Assembly: GCF_900163665.1 (NCBI RefSeq)
Contig: NZ_FUIA01000009.1
Location: 124,001-188,000 of the forward strand
DNA: 64,000 nucleotides
Source of the DNA: Frigoribacterium sp. JB110
GTDB taxonomy: Bacteria; Actinomycetota; Actinomycetes; Actinomycetales; Microbacteriaceae
Reading direction: 5' to 3'
In this document: positions 49,652 to 58,289 of the stretch, piece after piece
Position numbering within the stretch: position 1 is the stretch's first letter
Layout of the letters: the number at the start of each line of letters is the position of its first letter
The notes under the pieces: generated by a model
Databases searched by the model: none
What the model saw: only the letters and a program-made list of their open reading frames with translations
What the model was told of the DNA's origin: nothing
Position numbers and translations under genes: made by a program

Positions 49652-50307
49652 TGATGACCACGCAGGAGAGCTTCAAGAAGCGCATTCGAGCCCGGATGGC
49701 CAAGACCGGCGAGCGGTACAGCGCCGCGCGCCGGGCGCTGATCGAACAGACGCAGGGGCCTGCCGCCTGGGTGTCGCAGCCGGAGGCGAGCGAGGAGGCC
49801 ATCCGGAAGAGCACCGGTCACGGCTGGGACGAATGGGTCGCACTCGTCGACGCCGGCCCTGGGCGCGACGCCGGGCACACGGCGATCGCGACATGGGTGC
49901 GCGATGAGCACGGCGTCGGGTCGTGGTGGGCGCAGAGCGTGACGGTCGGCTATGAGCGGATCACCGGCATCCGGCTGCCGGGCGAGATGACCGACGGCAC
50001 ATTCACGGTGAGCCGCACCCGCGTACTCGATCTCGATGCTGCCGACTTCCGGGCTGCGCTGCTCGATGACGCGCGCCGGGGCGAGCTGATTCCGGATGTC
50101 GCCACGACGCTGCGCTCGAAGTCCACGGCGAAGAGCCTGCGCTTCGACGCGGCGCACGATGACGAGCCGGTGGGCATCGTCGCCTTCGCACTCGACCCTG
50201 CGAAGGACAGGGTGCGACTGACCGTGACGCACGAGAAGCTGCCGACGCCGGATGACGGCGAGCTGTGGAAGGCGCGCTGGGCGGACTGGCTCGCCGGGCT
50301 GGGCTGA
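49651..50307 (+). CDS. DUF4287 domain-containing protein
   Basis: A 218-residue soluble protein; the ATG at 49654 suits ACGGAG (49642-49647) best. The N-terminal SFKKRIRARMAKTGERYSAARRALIE is the DUF4287 motif. The middle GHGWDEWVALVDAGPG and later WWAQSVTVGYERITGIR resemble an AHSA1/SRPBCC-like fold with many Trp residues. The biochemical function of the family is not established. It is followed by the toxin-antitoxin pair. Confidence 0.8.
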   Translation: MMTTQESFKKRIRARMAKTGERYSAARRALIEQTQGPAAWVSQPEASEEAIRKSTGHGWDEWVALVDAGPGRDAGHTAIATWVRDEHGVGSWWAQSVTVGYERITGIRLPGEMTDGTFTVSRTRVLDLDAADFRAALLDDARRGELIPDVATTLRSKSTAKSLRFDAAHDDEPVGIVAFALDPAKDRVRLTVTHEKLPTPDDGELWKARWADWLAGLG

Positions 50308-50453
50308 CGCGGGGCACCGCGGCCTCCGCCGAGATGATCGCGATCGCTTGCGGCATGACCGGCTCAGCTACGGCCGTCCGGTATGGGGTGGTTGTGCCCG
50401 TTTCGCGGTGCCGAACAGACATCGCCCGTGACGATCGCAGCACGTATGATGAT

Positions 50454-50472
50454 GTATATACGTCGTGTATAC
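50454..50472 (+). promoter_or_regulatory. Operator candidate of the toxin-antitoxin pair
   Basis: GTATATAC-GTC-GTGTATAC is an inverted repeat with one mismatch, 16 bases upstream of the antitoxin ATG and overlapping an AT-rich promoter region. Type II antitoxins of the ribbon-helix-helix group bind such palindromes to autoregulate. Confidence 0.6.
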
Positions 50473-50488
50473 GCAAGGAGTCGAAGCG

Positions 50489-50758
50489 ATGGCGAAGCAA
50501 GCGGTCTTCACGATGAAGCTCGAGGAAGAGCTGCGCGACGAGTTCATGGCGGAGGCGGCGGCCGCACATCGCCCCGCATCGCAGATCGCCCGTGATCTGA
50601 TGCGTGATTTTGTGCAGCGGCAGCGCGAGGCTCGCGACTATGAGGCATATCTCGAAGCGAAGGTGCATGCAGCGCGTGCGTCGATGTATTCGGGCGAAGG
50701 CATCTCGAATGACGACATCGAGGAGGAGTTCGCACGCCGTAGGGCGAATGCGGCATGA
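50489..50758 (+). CDS. Type II antitoxin, ParD/RelB-like ribbon-helix-helix
   Basis: An 89-residue protein. AAGGAG (50475-50480) sets the start at ATG 50489. The first 45 residues, KQAVFTMKLEEELRDEFMAEAAAAHRPASQIARDLMRDFV, form a ribbon-helix-helix domain; the C-terminal part (SNDDIEEEFARRRANAA) would wrap the toxin. It overlaps the toxin gene by 4 bases (ATGA). Confidence 0.87.
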   Translation: MAKQAVFTMKLEEELRDEFMAEAAAAHRPASQIARDLMRDFVQRQREARDYEAYLEAKVHAARASMYSGEGISNDDIEEEFARRRANAA

Positions 50759-51033
50759 TCGTTCGTTGGGCGCCCGGCGCGCGCGATGATCGCGCCGCGA
50801 TCTGGGAGTACGTCGCGGCTGACGACCCGCGGGCAGCCGCGCGTCTCGACGAGGAATTCAGCCGTGCGGCCGCGGCGTTGGCAGATTTCCCGACCATGGG
50901 GAGGTCCGGACTGATCGCCGGTACGCGTGAACTCTTCCCTGTGCCGCGATACCGACTGGTGTATGAGGCGGTCGACGAGGAGATCCGGATCCTCGCGCTG
51001 GTGCATACGTCGAGGCGGTGGCCGGGCCGGTGA
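50755..51033 (+). CDS. Type II toxin, RelE/ParE superfamily
   Basis: A 92-residue protein with the ParE/RelE fold pattern: IVRWAPGARDDRAAIWEYVAADDPRAAARLDEEF, PTMGRSG, and PVPRYRLVYEAVDEEIRILALVHTSRRWP. ParE members inhibit gyrase and RelE members cleave mRNA; the DDPRAA and RRWP blocks favour the ParE side, but the target is not decided by sequence. Translationally coupled to the antitoxin. Confidence 0.9.
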   Translation: MIVRWAPGARDDRAAIWEYVAADDPRAAARLDEEFSRAAAALADFPTMGRSGLIAGTRELFPVPRYRLVYEAVDEEIRILALVHTSRRWPGR

Positions 51034-51052
51034 CGCACCATCCGGCACCGTC

Positions 51053-51925
51053 TCACTCCGGTGCGGGCTCCCGCTGGCGCGCACCGTCGCGCTGAGCGGC
51101 CGCGCCGGCGACGATGACCAGGGCGATGCCCACCAACTGGAACACCGCCGGGGTCTGACCGAGCACGAGCAGGCCCATCAGAACGCCGAACGCGGGTTCG
51201 ATCGACAGCAGCGTTCCGAATGCCGTGTGCGTCATCCGCCGCAGCGCCGCCATCTCGAGTCCGAAGGCGATCACGGGCGTGATCAGGGCGATGCCCGCGG
51301 CGGCGGGGAGCACCCACCAGGCCAGGTCGCCTGTGACCACCTGGGTGAGGCCGAGGGGGAGGGTGACCACGGCCGAGATCGGGATCGTCAGCGCCAGGCC
51401 GCTGAGTCCAGAGAACCGGTCGCCGACGTGCTGGGTGAGCAGGTTGTAGAGCCCCCAGCAGATTCCCGCGATCAGAGCGAACAGCACGCCGAGGAGGTCG
51501 ATCCTGCCGTGCCACGGTTCGGTCAGCAGCACGACTCCGATGAGCGCGAGAACCGGCCAGAGGAGTGCCTTGCGGTTCTTGCTGGTCAGTGCGGCGACGG
51601 TGAGCGGGCCGAGGAACTCGATTGCGACAGCCGTGCCGAGCGGGATCCGGTCGGCCGCTGAGAGGAAGAATGTCGTCATCCCGCCGGTGGCGGCGCCGAG
51701 CGCGAGGAGCGCCGGCACGTCCTTCCGGCGCAGATTCCGGATGGATGGGCGCGCGATGAGCACGAGGAAGACGGCGCCGAAGCACATCCGCAGCCAGGTG
51801 GTGCCGGCGGGGCCGACCTGCTCCACGATGTTCATCGAGAGGGCGTTGGACAGTTGGATCGCCAGCATCGCGATCACGGCCATCGACCACGGTGGGACGG
51901 CCGTTGATCCGCGACGACCGATCAC
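51053..51925 (-). CDS. EamA/DMT-family transporter
   Basis: A 290-residue membrane protein with about ten spans in two EamA repeats (SMAVIAMLAIQLSNALSMNIVE to LIGVVLLTEPW, and LLGVLFALIAGICWGLYNLLTQ to LVGIALVIVAGAAA). The family exports metabolites or amino acids. Start uncertain: GTG 51925 gives the expected length; ATG 51883 is also possible. No regulator is adjacent. Confidence 0.88.
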   Translation of the reverse strand: MIGRRGSTAVPPWSMAVIAMLAIQLSNALSMNIVEQVGPAGTTWLRMCFGAVFLVLIARPSIRNLRRKDVPALLALGAATGGMTTFFLSAADRIPLGTAVAIEFLGPLTVAALTSKNRKALLWPVLALIGVVLLTEPWHGRIDLLGVLFALIAGICWGLYNLLTQHVGDRFSGLSGLALTIPISAVVTLPLGLTQVVTGDLAWWVLPAAAGIALITPVIAFGLEMAALRRMTHTAFGTLLSIEPAFGVLMGLLVLGQTPAVFQLVGIALVIVAGAAAQRDGARQREPAPE

Positions 51926-52115
51926 GGGGCGACCGCCCGTGCGTGCGGGAGGGGCATCCGGATCGTCATGCGCGCGAGAAGGGGCTCGGGCCCCCGGAGG
52001 CTCCGACCGGTGCCCGCGCGTCGGTCGCGCGAGGGCGACTCGGTGCGTTCGTATCCACAGAGTGCAGAATAGTGAATCCGAACAGTGAATCCATCGGGCA
52101 CCGCGTCGCGGCGGG

Positions 52116-52152
52116 CGGGTTCCTGCGATTCGCATGGAACCGCAGGAACCCG
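52116..52152 (-). terminator. Hairpin downstream of aldo/keto reductase gene
   Basis: CGGGTTCCTGCG (52116-52127) is perfectly inverted at 52141-52152 with a 13-base loop. It lies 56 bases past the stop of the minus-strand aldo/keto reductase gene. Confidence 0.6.
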
Positions 52153-52207
52153 ACTCCAGGGTCCGCTTCTCGCACCGAGCCCGTCGTCGGTGCGCGGACG
52201 CGCGTGC

Positions 52208-53146
52208 TCAGCGCTGCGCGCCGGCGGCGATCCCGTCGAGCGTCGCGAGCTCCTCGTCCGTCAGGCGGATGGCGCCGGCGGCGACGTTCTGCTCCAGGTG
52301 CGCGAGGTCGCCGGTTCCCGGGATCGCGAGCACGTTCTCGCCCTGGTGCAGGGTCCAGGCGAGGCGGATCTGCGTCGGCGTCGCGCCGTGGGACTCGGCG
52401 ATGGCCGCGACCTCGTCGGCGCCCGTCTCATCGGCCTCCGCACCCGGAACGGCGTTCGGCAGCGAGCGGCCCATCGAGAAGAACGGCACGAAGGCGACCC
52501 CGCGCTCGCGGGCGAGGGCGAGCACGCCGTCATCGTCGCGCTCGGTCAGACCGTAGCGGTTCTGCACGCTCGCGATCGGTGTCGTGTCGATGGCCTCGGC
52601 GAGCTGCTCGGTCGAGACGTTCGAGACTCCGATGCTGCGCAGCAGGCCGGCGTCGCGCAGGTCAGAGAGTGCGCCGACGTGCTCGGCGACCGAGCCCGAC
52701 TCCTTGCCCATGCCGGCGCCCCAGCGCAGGTTCACCAGGCCCATCGCGTCGACGCCGAGCTGGCGGATGTTCTCCTCGACCTGTTCGCGCAACTGGTCAG
52801 GGCGGGCGTACGGCTCGAACTCGAAGGACCCTGATCGGGGTCGTGCGGGGCCGACCTTGGTGGCGATCAGCACGTCATCCGGGTACGGGTGCAGTGCGGT
52901 GCCGATGATCTCGTTGGCGGAGCGGGTGGGAACGAAGTAGAACGCGGCCGTGTCGATGTGGTTCACGCCGAGCTCGACGGCCCGGCGCACGACGGCGATG
53001 GCGGCGTCGCGGTCGCGGGGCTTCTCGTCCCACGGCATGCCGGTCAGGCGCATCGCGCCGAAGCCGATTCGATTCACGGTGTGGTCGCCGATGGTCCATG
53101 TTCCGGAGTCGCGGGCGGTGAGGGTGGGTGCAGTCTGTGCGGTCAT
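52208..53146 (-). CDS. Aldo/keto reductase
   Basis: A 312-residue (beta/alpha)8 NADPH-dependent oxidoreductase. It has GFGAMRLTGMPW, the catalytic Asp/Tyr region NHIDTAAFYFVP, Lys in VLIATKVGPAR, and the cofactor segment AIPGTGDLAHLEQNVAA. The usual active-site His strand is MGLVNLRWGAG, so Asn replaces His, as in some oxidoreductases of this subgroup. The substrate is unknown. A divergent HTH regulator lies 96 bases away. Confidence 0.9.
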   Translation of the reverse strand: MTAQTAPTLTARDSGTWTIGDHTVNRIGFGAMRLTGMPWDEKPRDRDAAIAVVRRAVELGVNHIDTAAFYFVPTRSANEIIGTALHPYPDDVLIATKVGPARPRSGSFEFEPYARPDQLREQVEENIRQLGVDAMGLVNLRWGAGMGKESGSVAEHVGALSDLRDAGLLRSIGVSNVSTEQLAEAIDTTPIASVQNRYGLTERDDDGVLALARERGVAFVPFFSMGRSLPNAVPGAEADETGADEVAAIAESHGATPTQIRLAWTLHQGENVLAIPGTGDLAHLEQNVAAGAIRLTDEELATLDGIAAGAQR

Positions 53147-53242
53147 GCCGATACTCTGCTCGGAAGCGCAGGGGAATCTCTCCGTCTGGCAGGTTGTTGC
53201 CACCGGATGTCGGGGCACACCGGCCGCGATCAGAGTGGAGGC

Positions 53243-53914
53243 ATGCAGACCATGACGCGAACCGGAGAAGCCGTCACCGTCGTGCACGGCGAGCAGGAGG
53301 TGTTCCGCCGCACTGCGCACCTGTTCGAGAGCGCGACGGAGATCACCTGCGCCGCGAACGATCTCGCCGGCTGGGGATGGCGCCACGGCACCGCCGGTGG
53401 CAACGCGTTCGGTCACACTCCGACGCACGATTCGCGAGTGCGCAAGCTGTACCGCAGCAGCGCGCTGCTCGAACCCGGATGGGACCAGCGGATGTCCATC
53501 ATCCGGGATCTGCCTGGCGAGATCGACGTGCGCGTGACGACCGAGGACGTCAATGAGACGATCATCCTCGACGGGCGGGTGGCGATCCTCGCCGGAAGCC
53601 GCCGTGCGGGTGAGCGCTCGTACAGCATCCTCACCCTGCCGGACACGGTGCGCAGCGTCGAGTCACTGTTCGAATCCGCGTGGCGCGCATCCACCGACCT
53701 CGACGCGTACGACGCGCAGGTTGCGGACATCCGGATGCTCGCCCCGCGCGTGCTCGATCTGCTCAGCGAGGGCGTCAAGGACGAAACGGCGGCGCGCACG
53801 CTCGGGATGAGTGTGCGGACCTATCGGCGCAGGGTCGCTGAGCTCATGGCGGCGCTCGGTGCGGAGTCGCGATTCCAAGCGGGCTCGCGGGCGCGGGAGC
53901 TCGGTCTGGTCTGA
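53243..53914 (+). CDS. Transcriptional regulator with C-terminal LuxR-type HTH
   Basis: A 223-residue regulator. Its C-terminal DLLSEGVKDETAARTLGMSVRTYRRRVAELMAALGAESRFQAG is a LuxR/GerE-type helix-turn-helix. The N-terminal part (TAHLFESATEITCAANDLAGW, ILDGRVAILAGSR) resembles the TrmB/PLD-like sensing region of many actinobacterial regulators. ATG 53243 or 53252; GTGGAGG (53235-53241) suits 53252. It probably controls the divergent aldo/keto reductase gene. Confidence 0.87.
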   Translation: MQTMTRTGEAVTVVHGEQEVFRRTAHLFESATEITCAANDLAGWGWRHGTAGGNAFGHTPTHDSRVRKLYRSSALLEPGWDQRMSIIRDLPGEIDVRVTTEDVNETIILDGRVAILAGSRRAGERSYSILTLPDTVRSVESLFESAWRASTDLDAYDAQVADIRMLAPRVLDLLSEGVKDETAARTLGMSVRTYRRRVAELMAALGAESRFQAGSRARELGLV

Positions 53915-53974
53915 CGCGGCACGACGGACGTGTCCTCTGGCGGAACGCGCTGCCGCGACCGGAACGCTGAGCGG

Positions 53975-54784
53975 TCAGCGACGGAGACGGCGCAGGCCAG
54001 TGCTTCGTCGCGAGGCGAAGCGCAGCAGCACCAGCACGGCGACCGCTGTCCCGGTCGCGGCGACGGCCGAGGCGAGTGTGACGCTCATCGTGCCGACCGC
54101 GTCGCCGGCCAGAACGTGCAGGGCGAGATTGACGAGCCAGTGGATCGTGCCGGCGATCGCCGCGCGCTGCCACCAGGATCCGCGAGAGACCCAGCCCAGC
54201 AGGATCGACAGGGCGACGGCTGACGCGATGAACAGTGCAGCGAGGAGGGGATCCGTGAGGAACTGCACGTGCCAGAAGCCCCATACGAGCCCGGTGGCGA
54301 CGCACGCCCACACCCGCGCCAGGCGCGCTTCGAACAGCGGCTGCAGCACGCCGCGCCACCCGATCTCTTCGCCCAGCGCGCCGAAGAGCTGCAGAAGCGC
54401 GAAGAGAGCGAAGGGCACGCCGGCGACAGGATCCGTTCCCACGAGGTTGCCGGCGGCGACGGCAAGCAGTGCTCCGGCGAGCAGAGCGGCGTACACGGCG
54501 CTGGCGCCGAGCGCGAGAAGCATGTGCGCACCGAGTCGTCGATGCGGAACCGCGTGCGGAAGGAGAGCCCCCAGTTCGCGCCTCCCGACAGCGAGGGCGA
54601 TGAGCGCGCCGATCGCAGGGGCGAACTGCACGAGCGCAAGCACTCGCCCATCGATTCCGAGCAGCGCCTGCGCGCCGAGGAGCGCGAGGCTCGACAGTGC
54701 CGTCGCACCGAGGAAGACGATGACAGGGCGCGCGATGCGGGCGGGCATCGACTCAGGTCCAGAGGCGCGGTGGATCATGCGCAC
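53975..54784 (-). CDS. CPBP-family intramembrane metalloprotease
   Basis: A 269-residue membrane protein with about eight spans. The three CPBP/Abi motifs are present: GALGEEIGWRGVL (EExxxR), VWGFWHVQF (FxxxH) and TIHWLVNLALH (HxxxN/B-like). Bacterial members can confer bacteriocin immunity or process prenylated or peptide substrates. No bacteriocin gene is adjacent. Start 54784 or ATG 54748. Confidence 0.9.
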   Translation of the reverse strand: MRMIHRASGPESMPARIARPVIVFLGATALSSLALLGAQALLGIDGRVLALVQFAPAIGALIALAVGRRELGALLPHAVPHRRLGAHMLLALGASAVYAALLAGALLAVAAGNLVGTDPVAGVPFALFALLQLFGALGEEIGWRGVLQPLFEARLARVWACVATGLVWGFWHVQFLTDPLLAALFIASAVALSILLGWVSRGSWWQRAAIAGTIHWLVNLALHVLAGDAVGTMSVTLASAVAATGTAVAVLVLLRFASRRSTGLRRLRR

Positions 54785-55013
54785 GACGCTACGCCGCGCG
54801 GTGGAACCGCGGATCCCTCTGCGGAGGGATCATCCGGTGCGTGCGCTCCAGACCAACGGCATGCAGCGCATCGCCTCTCTCCGCTCGAAACGTCTCCTGC
54901 GTCCGTCTTCCGGAGCCGCGGCATCGTCATCCGTCACACGCTCAGGCGAGGTCGTGGCGTACGGGTTGTCACGGTCCGCGCCGACCCCCGTGATTGCGCG
55001 GTAGCGTCGTGCT

Positions 55014-55430
55014 ATGGCCTTCGAACATGTGGTGAAGCTGCTGAATGAGACGGATGTCGTCGCGATCGTCACGACGCGGAAGAACGGCGAACGGGCGGCG
55101 ACGGCGATCTGGTCGATGGTCGTCGACGGTGTGCCGTACGTGCGCTCGGCATTCGGGCCGGAGTCGTGGTGGTACCGCCATGTCGTCGCGGGGCGCCCGG
55201 TCTCGTTCGTCGACGGCGACGGCAGCATCGCCGAGCGCGACCGCGCCTCGGCGCTCGACCTGCCGCGTGTCGATGTCACGCTCGTCGAGGTGGCGTCGGA
55301 CGATGCGATCCAGCCCGCGCTCGACGCCGAGGTCGAGCGCAAGTACGCCGCGGCCGAACCTTCGTCCGTGCGTGCGATGCTCACTCCGGAGGCGCTGGAC
55401 TGCACCTTCCGTGTGGAGCCTGCGGCGTAG
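55014..55430 (+). CDS. DUF2255 family protein (flavin-reductase-like split barrel)
   Basis: A 138-residue protein with IVTTRKNGERAATAIWSMVVDGVPYVRSAFGPESWWYRHV, the start pattern of DUF2255 and related pyridoxamine-phosphate-oxidase-like split barrels that bind flavin or F420. The substrate is unknown. ATG 55014 is the first sensible start. It is a single gene. Confidence 0.82.
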   Translation: MAFEHVVKLLNETDVVAIVTTRKNGERAATAIWSMVVDGVPYVRSAFGPESWWYRHVVAGRPVSFVDGDGSIAERDRASALDLPRVDVTLVEVASDDAIQPALDAEVERKYAAAEPSSVRAMLTPEALDCTFRVEPAA

Positions 55431-55533
55431 CCCTATTCATCGGCCGACGGGCGTCGGCTCGAGAGCGCATCCGGCTGTTGTTCGGCGCCCGCGGGTGCGG
55501 CTGCTGCCGCGCTGCCGCAGTAGATTGAATCGT

Positions 55534-55965
55534 GTGACCTACAGTGCATTCGAGGAGTTCGCTGCCGAGTCGGGGATCTCAGCGCAGGTCTCCCCGGAAC
55601 TGCAGAACAGCGACTACGAGTCAGGCACGGTGGAGATCGAAGGCCGGATGTGGCACATCCGGACGGCACGGAACACACCGACCAAACCGGGCGCGTTCGT
55701 TGCCTTCTGGCGACGGAATGGAGACGCGAAGACCGAGCCGTTCGGCTCCGACGATCCGGCCGCAGGCTTGCTCGTCTTCGTGAAGCAGGAGGGCCGGCGC
55801 GGAGTGTTCCGATTCACTGCCGACCATCTCGCGGAGTTGGGCGTCACTTCGGCGAGAGGCTCAGGCAAGCGCGGGTTCCGTGTGTACCCGAGCTGGTGCG
55901 ACGGGCTGAACCGGCAGGCTGCGGCTGCGCAGCGAGCTCAGGTGGCGGCGTTCCGGGAGTACTGA
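55534..55965 (+). CDS. MepB-like protein
   Basis: A 143-residue protein with the MepB pattern SGTVEIEGRMWHIRTARNTPTKPGAFVAFWRR, EPFGSDDPAAGLLVFV and RGFRVYPSWCDGLNRQAAAAQRAQ. In Staphylococcus aureus mepB accompanies the mepRA multidrug efflux genes, but its role is unknown. The GTG start at 55534 gives the family N-terminus. Confidence 0.85.
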   Translation: MTYSAFEEFAAESGISAQVSPELQNSDYESGTVEIEGRMWHIRTARNTPTKPGAFVAFWRRNGDAKTEPFGSDDPAAGLLVFVKQEGRRGVFRFTADHLAELGVTSARGSGKRGFRVYPSWCDGLNRQAAAAQRAQVAAFREY

Positions 55966-56032
55966 GGCGGGACGGTGCGCTGGTGGCGGTTCGCGAGCGG
56001 GCATCCGGTCGGAGAACCCGGAAATCGAAGAA

Positions 56033-56062
56033 ACCCCCGCGATGTAGAAGCTACGCGGGGGT
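56033..56062 (-). terminator. Terminator downstream of the tRNA cluster
   Basis: ACCCCCGCG (56033-56041) pairs with CGCGGGGGT (56054-56062). On the minus strand the stem is followed by TTTCTTCG, a short U tract, six bases past tRNA-Phe. Confidence 0.8.
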
Positions 56063-56067
56063 CCCAG

Positions 56068-56140
56068 TGGCTCCGACCGGCGTCGATCCGGTGACCTTTC
56101 GATTTTCAGTCGAACGCTCTACCAACTGAGCTACAGAGCC
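56068..56140 (-). tRNA. tRNA-Phe (GAA)
   Basis: 73 bases. Acceptor arms GGCTCTG/CGGAGCC pair fully (one G-U), the D arm is TAGCTCAGTTGGTAGAGC, the anticodon stem-loop is TTCGA-CTGAAAA-TCGAA with anticodon GAA, and the T arm is CCGGATCGACGCCGG. CCA is not encoded. Confidence 0.97.
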
Positions 56141-56209
56141 ATGCGGCAATCATCTATCTGCCGCATCCTACGCAAAAGGCCTCCTCGAAAGAAGGCCCGT
56201 CGCTTGGAG

Positions 56210-56283
56210 CGACCCTGACGGGACTTGAACCCGCGACCTCCGCCGTGACAGGGCGGCACGCTAACCAACTGCGCTACAGGGCC
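56210..56283 (-). tRNA. tRNA-Asp (GTC)
   Basis: 74 bases. Acceptor GGCCCTG/CAGGGTC, D arm TAGCGCAGTTGGTTAGCG, anticodon stem-loop CCGCC-CTGTCAC-GGCGG with anticodon GTC, T arm GCGGGTTCAAGTCCCGT, discriminator G as expected for Asp. CCA is not encoded. Confidence 0.97.
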
Positions 56284-56311
56284 ATGATTATGAAGTTGTC
56301 GTTCGGTACGG

Positions 56312-56384
56312 TGACCCCAACGGGATTCGAACCCGTGCTACCGCCGTGAAAGGGCGGCGTCCTAGGCCGCTAAACGATGGGGCC
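56312..56384 (-). tRNA. tRNA-Glu (TTC)
   Basis: 73 bases. Acceptor GGCCCCA/TGGGGTC, anticodon stem-loop CCGCC-CTTTCAC-GGCGG with anticodon TTC, T arm ACGGGTTCGAATCCCGT. First gene of the Glu-Asp-Phe cluster, transcribed divergently from the M23 peptidase gene. CCA is not encoded. Confidence 0.97.
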
Positions 56385-56624
56385 GGGAGTGAACCGTGTG
56401 GCTCACCGTTGCCGACAACCAAGCATACGTACATCCGCCGCGAATCTTCAAATCGAGGGCGCGCCGACGTCTGCCCGGGAGTGTCGCCGGGCAGGATGGG
56501 CGTGCGCTCCGTGCTCACCGCAGTCGGCGTGCGAGAGAAAATCTGCCGGTCCGCGCCCAAATCAGGTACGTTTGTGAATGGTGTTGTTATTGTGACTCGT
56601 GTGAAAGAGGCGGTGAAGGACTCG

Positions 56625-58025
56625 ATGGACGCTGCTACCGAGGTGGATTGCGGGTGCGCCCCGACCGCGGCCGAGCGTCGCTCGCTCTGGGGATCGGTCA
56701 CACGACGCGTCGCTCTTGCCGCAGGCGCTGTGGGTGTCGCGGCCGGCAGTGTGTCGGCGTTCGCGAAGCCGGCCGCCGCGTACGATCCGGATGACTATCC
56801 GACCTGGGGCGACGTGGAGTCTGCTCGCAGCAGCCAGTCGGCCAAGGCGGCGGAGACCCGCCGCATCGAAGGGCTGATCTCTCAGCTCAAGGAGAACGTC
56901 GCGGCCGCGCAGGCCCGTGCCGAGCGCGCCGCAGACGCGTACTACGAGGCACAGCAGGACGCGTTCGCCGCAGCTCAGCGAGTCGAAGAGCTTCAGGAGC
57001 AGGCCGACGAGGCCGCGAAGGCAGCCGACGAGGCCGAGCTCGCTGCAGCACGCCTCGCCGCGCAGCTCACCCGCACGAGCGGGAGCGAGACCTCCCTCGG
57101 CGTGCTGTTCGCCGACTCCGGCGCGAGCGCGGACGATCTCCTCGCGCGACTCGGCCAGATGGACAAGCTCTCGGAGCAGAACGAGGCGATTCGCGCAGAC
57201 GCTGTCGCCGCGCGCGACTCCGCGCAGGCGCTCAGCGACCAGGCCGAAGTGGCACGCGAGGAGCGTGACCGGCTGCAGAAGGTCGCCGAGAAGAAGCTCG
57301 AGGAGGCCCGCGCCGCGCAGCAGGAGGCCGAGGCCGCTCTTGCGCAGCAGGAGGAGCACCTCGTCACCCTCGAAGCTCAGCTCGAGGCGCTGAAGGGCAA
57401 GACGAGCAAGACCGTCAAGGAGTACAAAGAGGGCGTCAAGGCCAAGAAGGAGTACGAGGCCGAGCAGCGCCGCAAGGAAGAAGAGCGTCGCAAGAAGGAA
57501 GCCGAAGAGCGCGCCAAGAGGAACAAGAACAGCAACAACGGCGGTGGCGGCGGCGGTGGCGGTACGTCCACCGGAGACACCGGCGGTGGTGGCGGCGGAG
57601 GCGGCGGCTCCAGCTCCGGATGGGTCCGCCCCAGCGGCGGACGTCTCACCTCAGGATTCGGCCCTCGAATGGTGCAGTGCGGCACCGGCTACTGCTCCAG
57701 CGGCTGGCACATGGGCACCGACCTCGCTGCCGGCTGCGGGTCACCGCTCTACGCTGCGTTCTCCGGAACGGTGGTCTGGGCGGGCGGACTCGGCGGGTAC
57801 GGCAACTTCGTCAAGATCGATCATGGCAACGGCATCGCAACCGGATACGGCCACCAGTCGTACATCGCGGTCGGCTACGGCCAGCGCGTCTCGGCCGGAC
57901 AGGTGATCGGCTACGAAGGGAACACGGGCAACTCCTTCGGATGCCACCTGCACTTCGAGGTCTTCCAAGGCGGTGGGCAGATCAACCCGGCGCCGTTCAT
58001 GGCGGCACGAGGCGTCTACCTCTGA
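56625..58025 (+). CDS. M23-family peptidoglycan endopeptidase with coiled coil
   Basis: A 466-residue secreted protein from ATG 56625 (GAAGGA at 56615-56620); GTGs at 56592 and 56601 are alternatives. A twin-Arg-containing signal (SLWGSVTRRVALAAGAVGVAAGSVSA) ends at PAAAYD. Residues about 60-300 are an Ala/Glu/Lys/Gln coiled coil, as in EnvC/RipC-type regulators, then a Gly-rich linker (about 305-335). The LytM/M23 domain has TSGFGPR, the zinc ligands in HMGTD and CHLHFEVF. Zinc site intact, so probably an active D,D-endopeptidase used in cell separation. A hairpin CTGCCCGG/CCGGGCAG (56471-56494) lies in its 240-base leader. Confidence 0.92.
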   Translation: MDAATEVDCGCAPTAAERRSLWGSVTRRVALAAGAVGVAAGSVSAFAKPAAAYDPDDYPTWGDVESARSSQSAKAAETRRIEGLISQLKENVAAAQARAERAADAYYEAQQDAFAAAQRVEELQEQADEAAKAADEAELAAARLAAQLTRTSGSETSLGVLFADSGASADDLLARLGQMDKLSEQNEAIRADAVAARDSAQALSDQAEVAREERDRLQKVAEKKLEEARAAQQEAEAALAQQEEHLVTLEAQLEALKGKTSKTVKEYKEGVKAKKEYEAEQRRKEEERRKKEAEERAKRNKNSNNGGGGGGGGTSTGDTGGGGGGGGGSSSGWVRPSGGRLTSGFGPRMVQCGTGYCSSGWHMGTDLAAGCGSPLYAAFSGTVVWAGGLGGYGNFVKIDHGNGIATGYGHQSYIAVGYGQRVSAGQVIGYEGNTGNSFGCHLHFEVFQGGGQINPAPFMAARGVYL

Positions 58026-58246
58026 CGGCGCTCCCGGATGCCCGACATCCGGATGAGCGGATGCCGTCGGTGTCGAGGCCCGCAGGCGAGCGGCGCTGAG
58101 CAACTGCATTTTCGCTGAGACACGGCGTAATCCGGCTGATTCTGCCGCGGTTCGGCGATTCTGCCGTGCCTCAGCGACCCCGCGCACCCGCTGGCCCACG
58201 CCATCCGGAGCCCGCCTCGCACCGGCCCCGCGGGAGCGCGCAAAAG

Positions 58247-58274
58247 GGGAGGGCCCGCCGAAGCGGACCCTCCC
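58247..58274 (-). terminator. Terminator downstream of ppa
   Basis: GGGAGGG (58247-58253) pairs with CCCTCCC (58268-58274), and CCGC with GCGG after one mismatch, around a CGAA loop. On the minus strand it is followed by CTTTTG, a short U tract, 15 bases past the ppa stop. Confidence 0.85.
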
Positions 58275-58289
58275 AGAAGAAGCTGCGGC

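Noticed and set aside
53975..54784. CPBP protease as part of a bacteriocin locus
   Set aside because: No precursor peptide, ABC exporter or modifying enzyme lies beside it.
56385..56624. ydaO/c-di-AMP riboswitch upstream of the M23 gene
   Set aside because: These switches often precede actinobacterial wall hydrolases, but I could not find the conserved core; only one simple hairpin is present.
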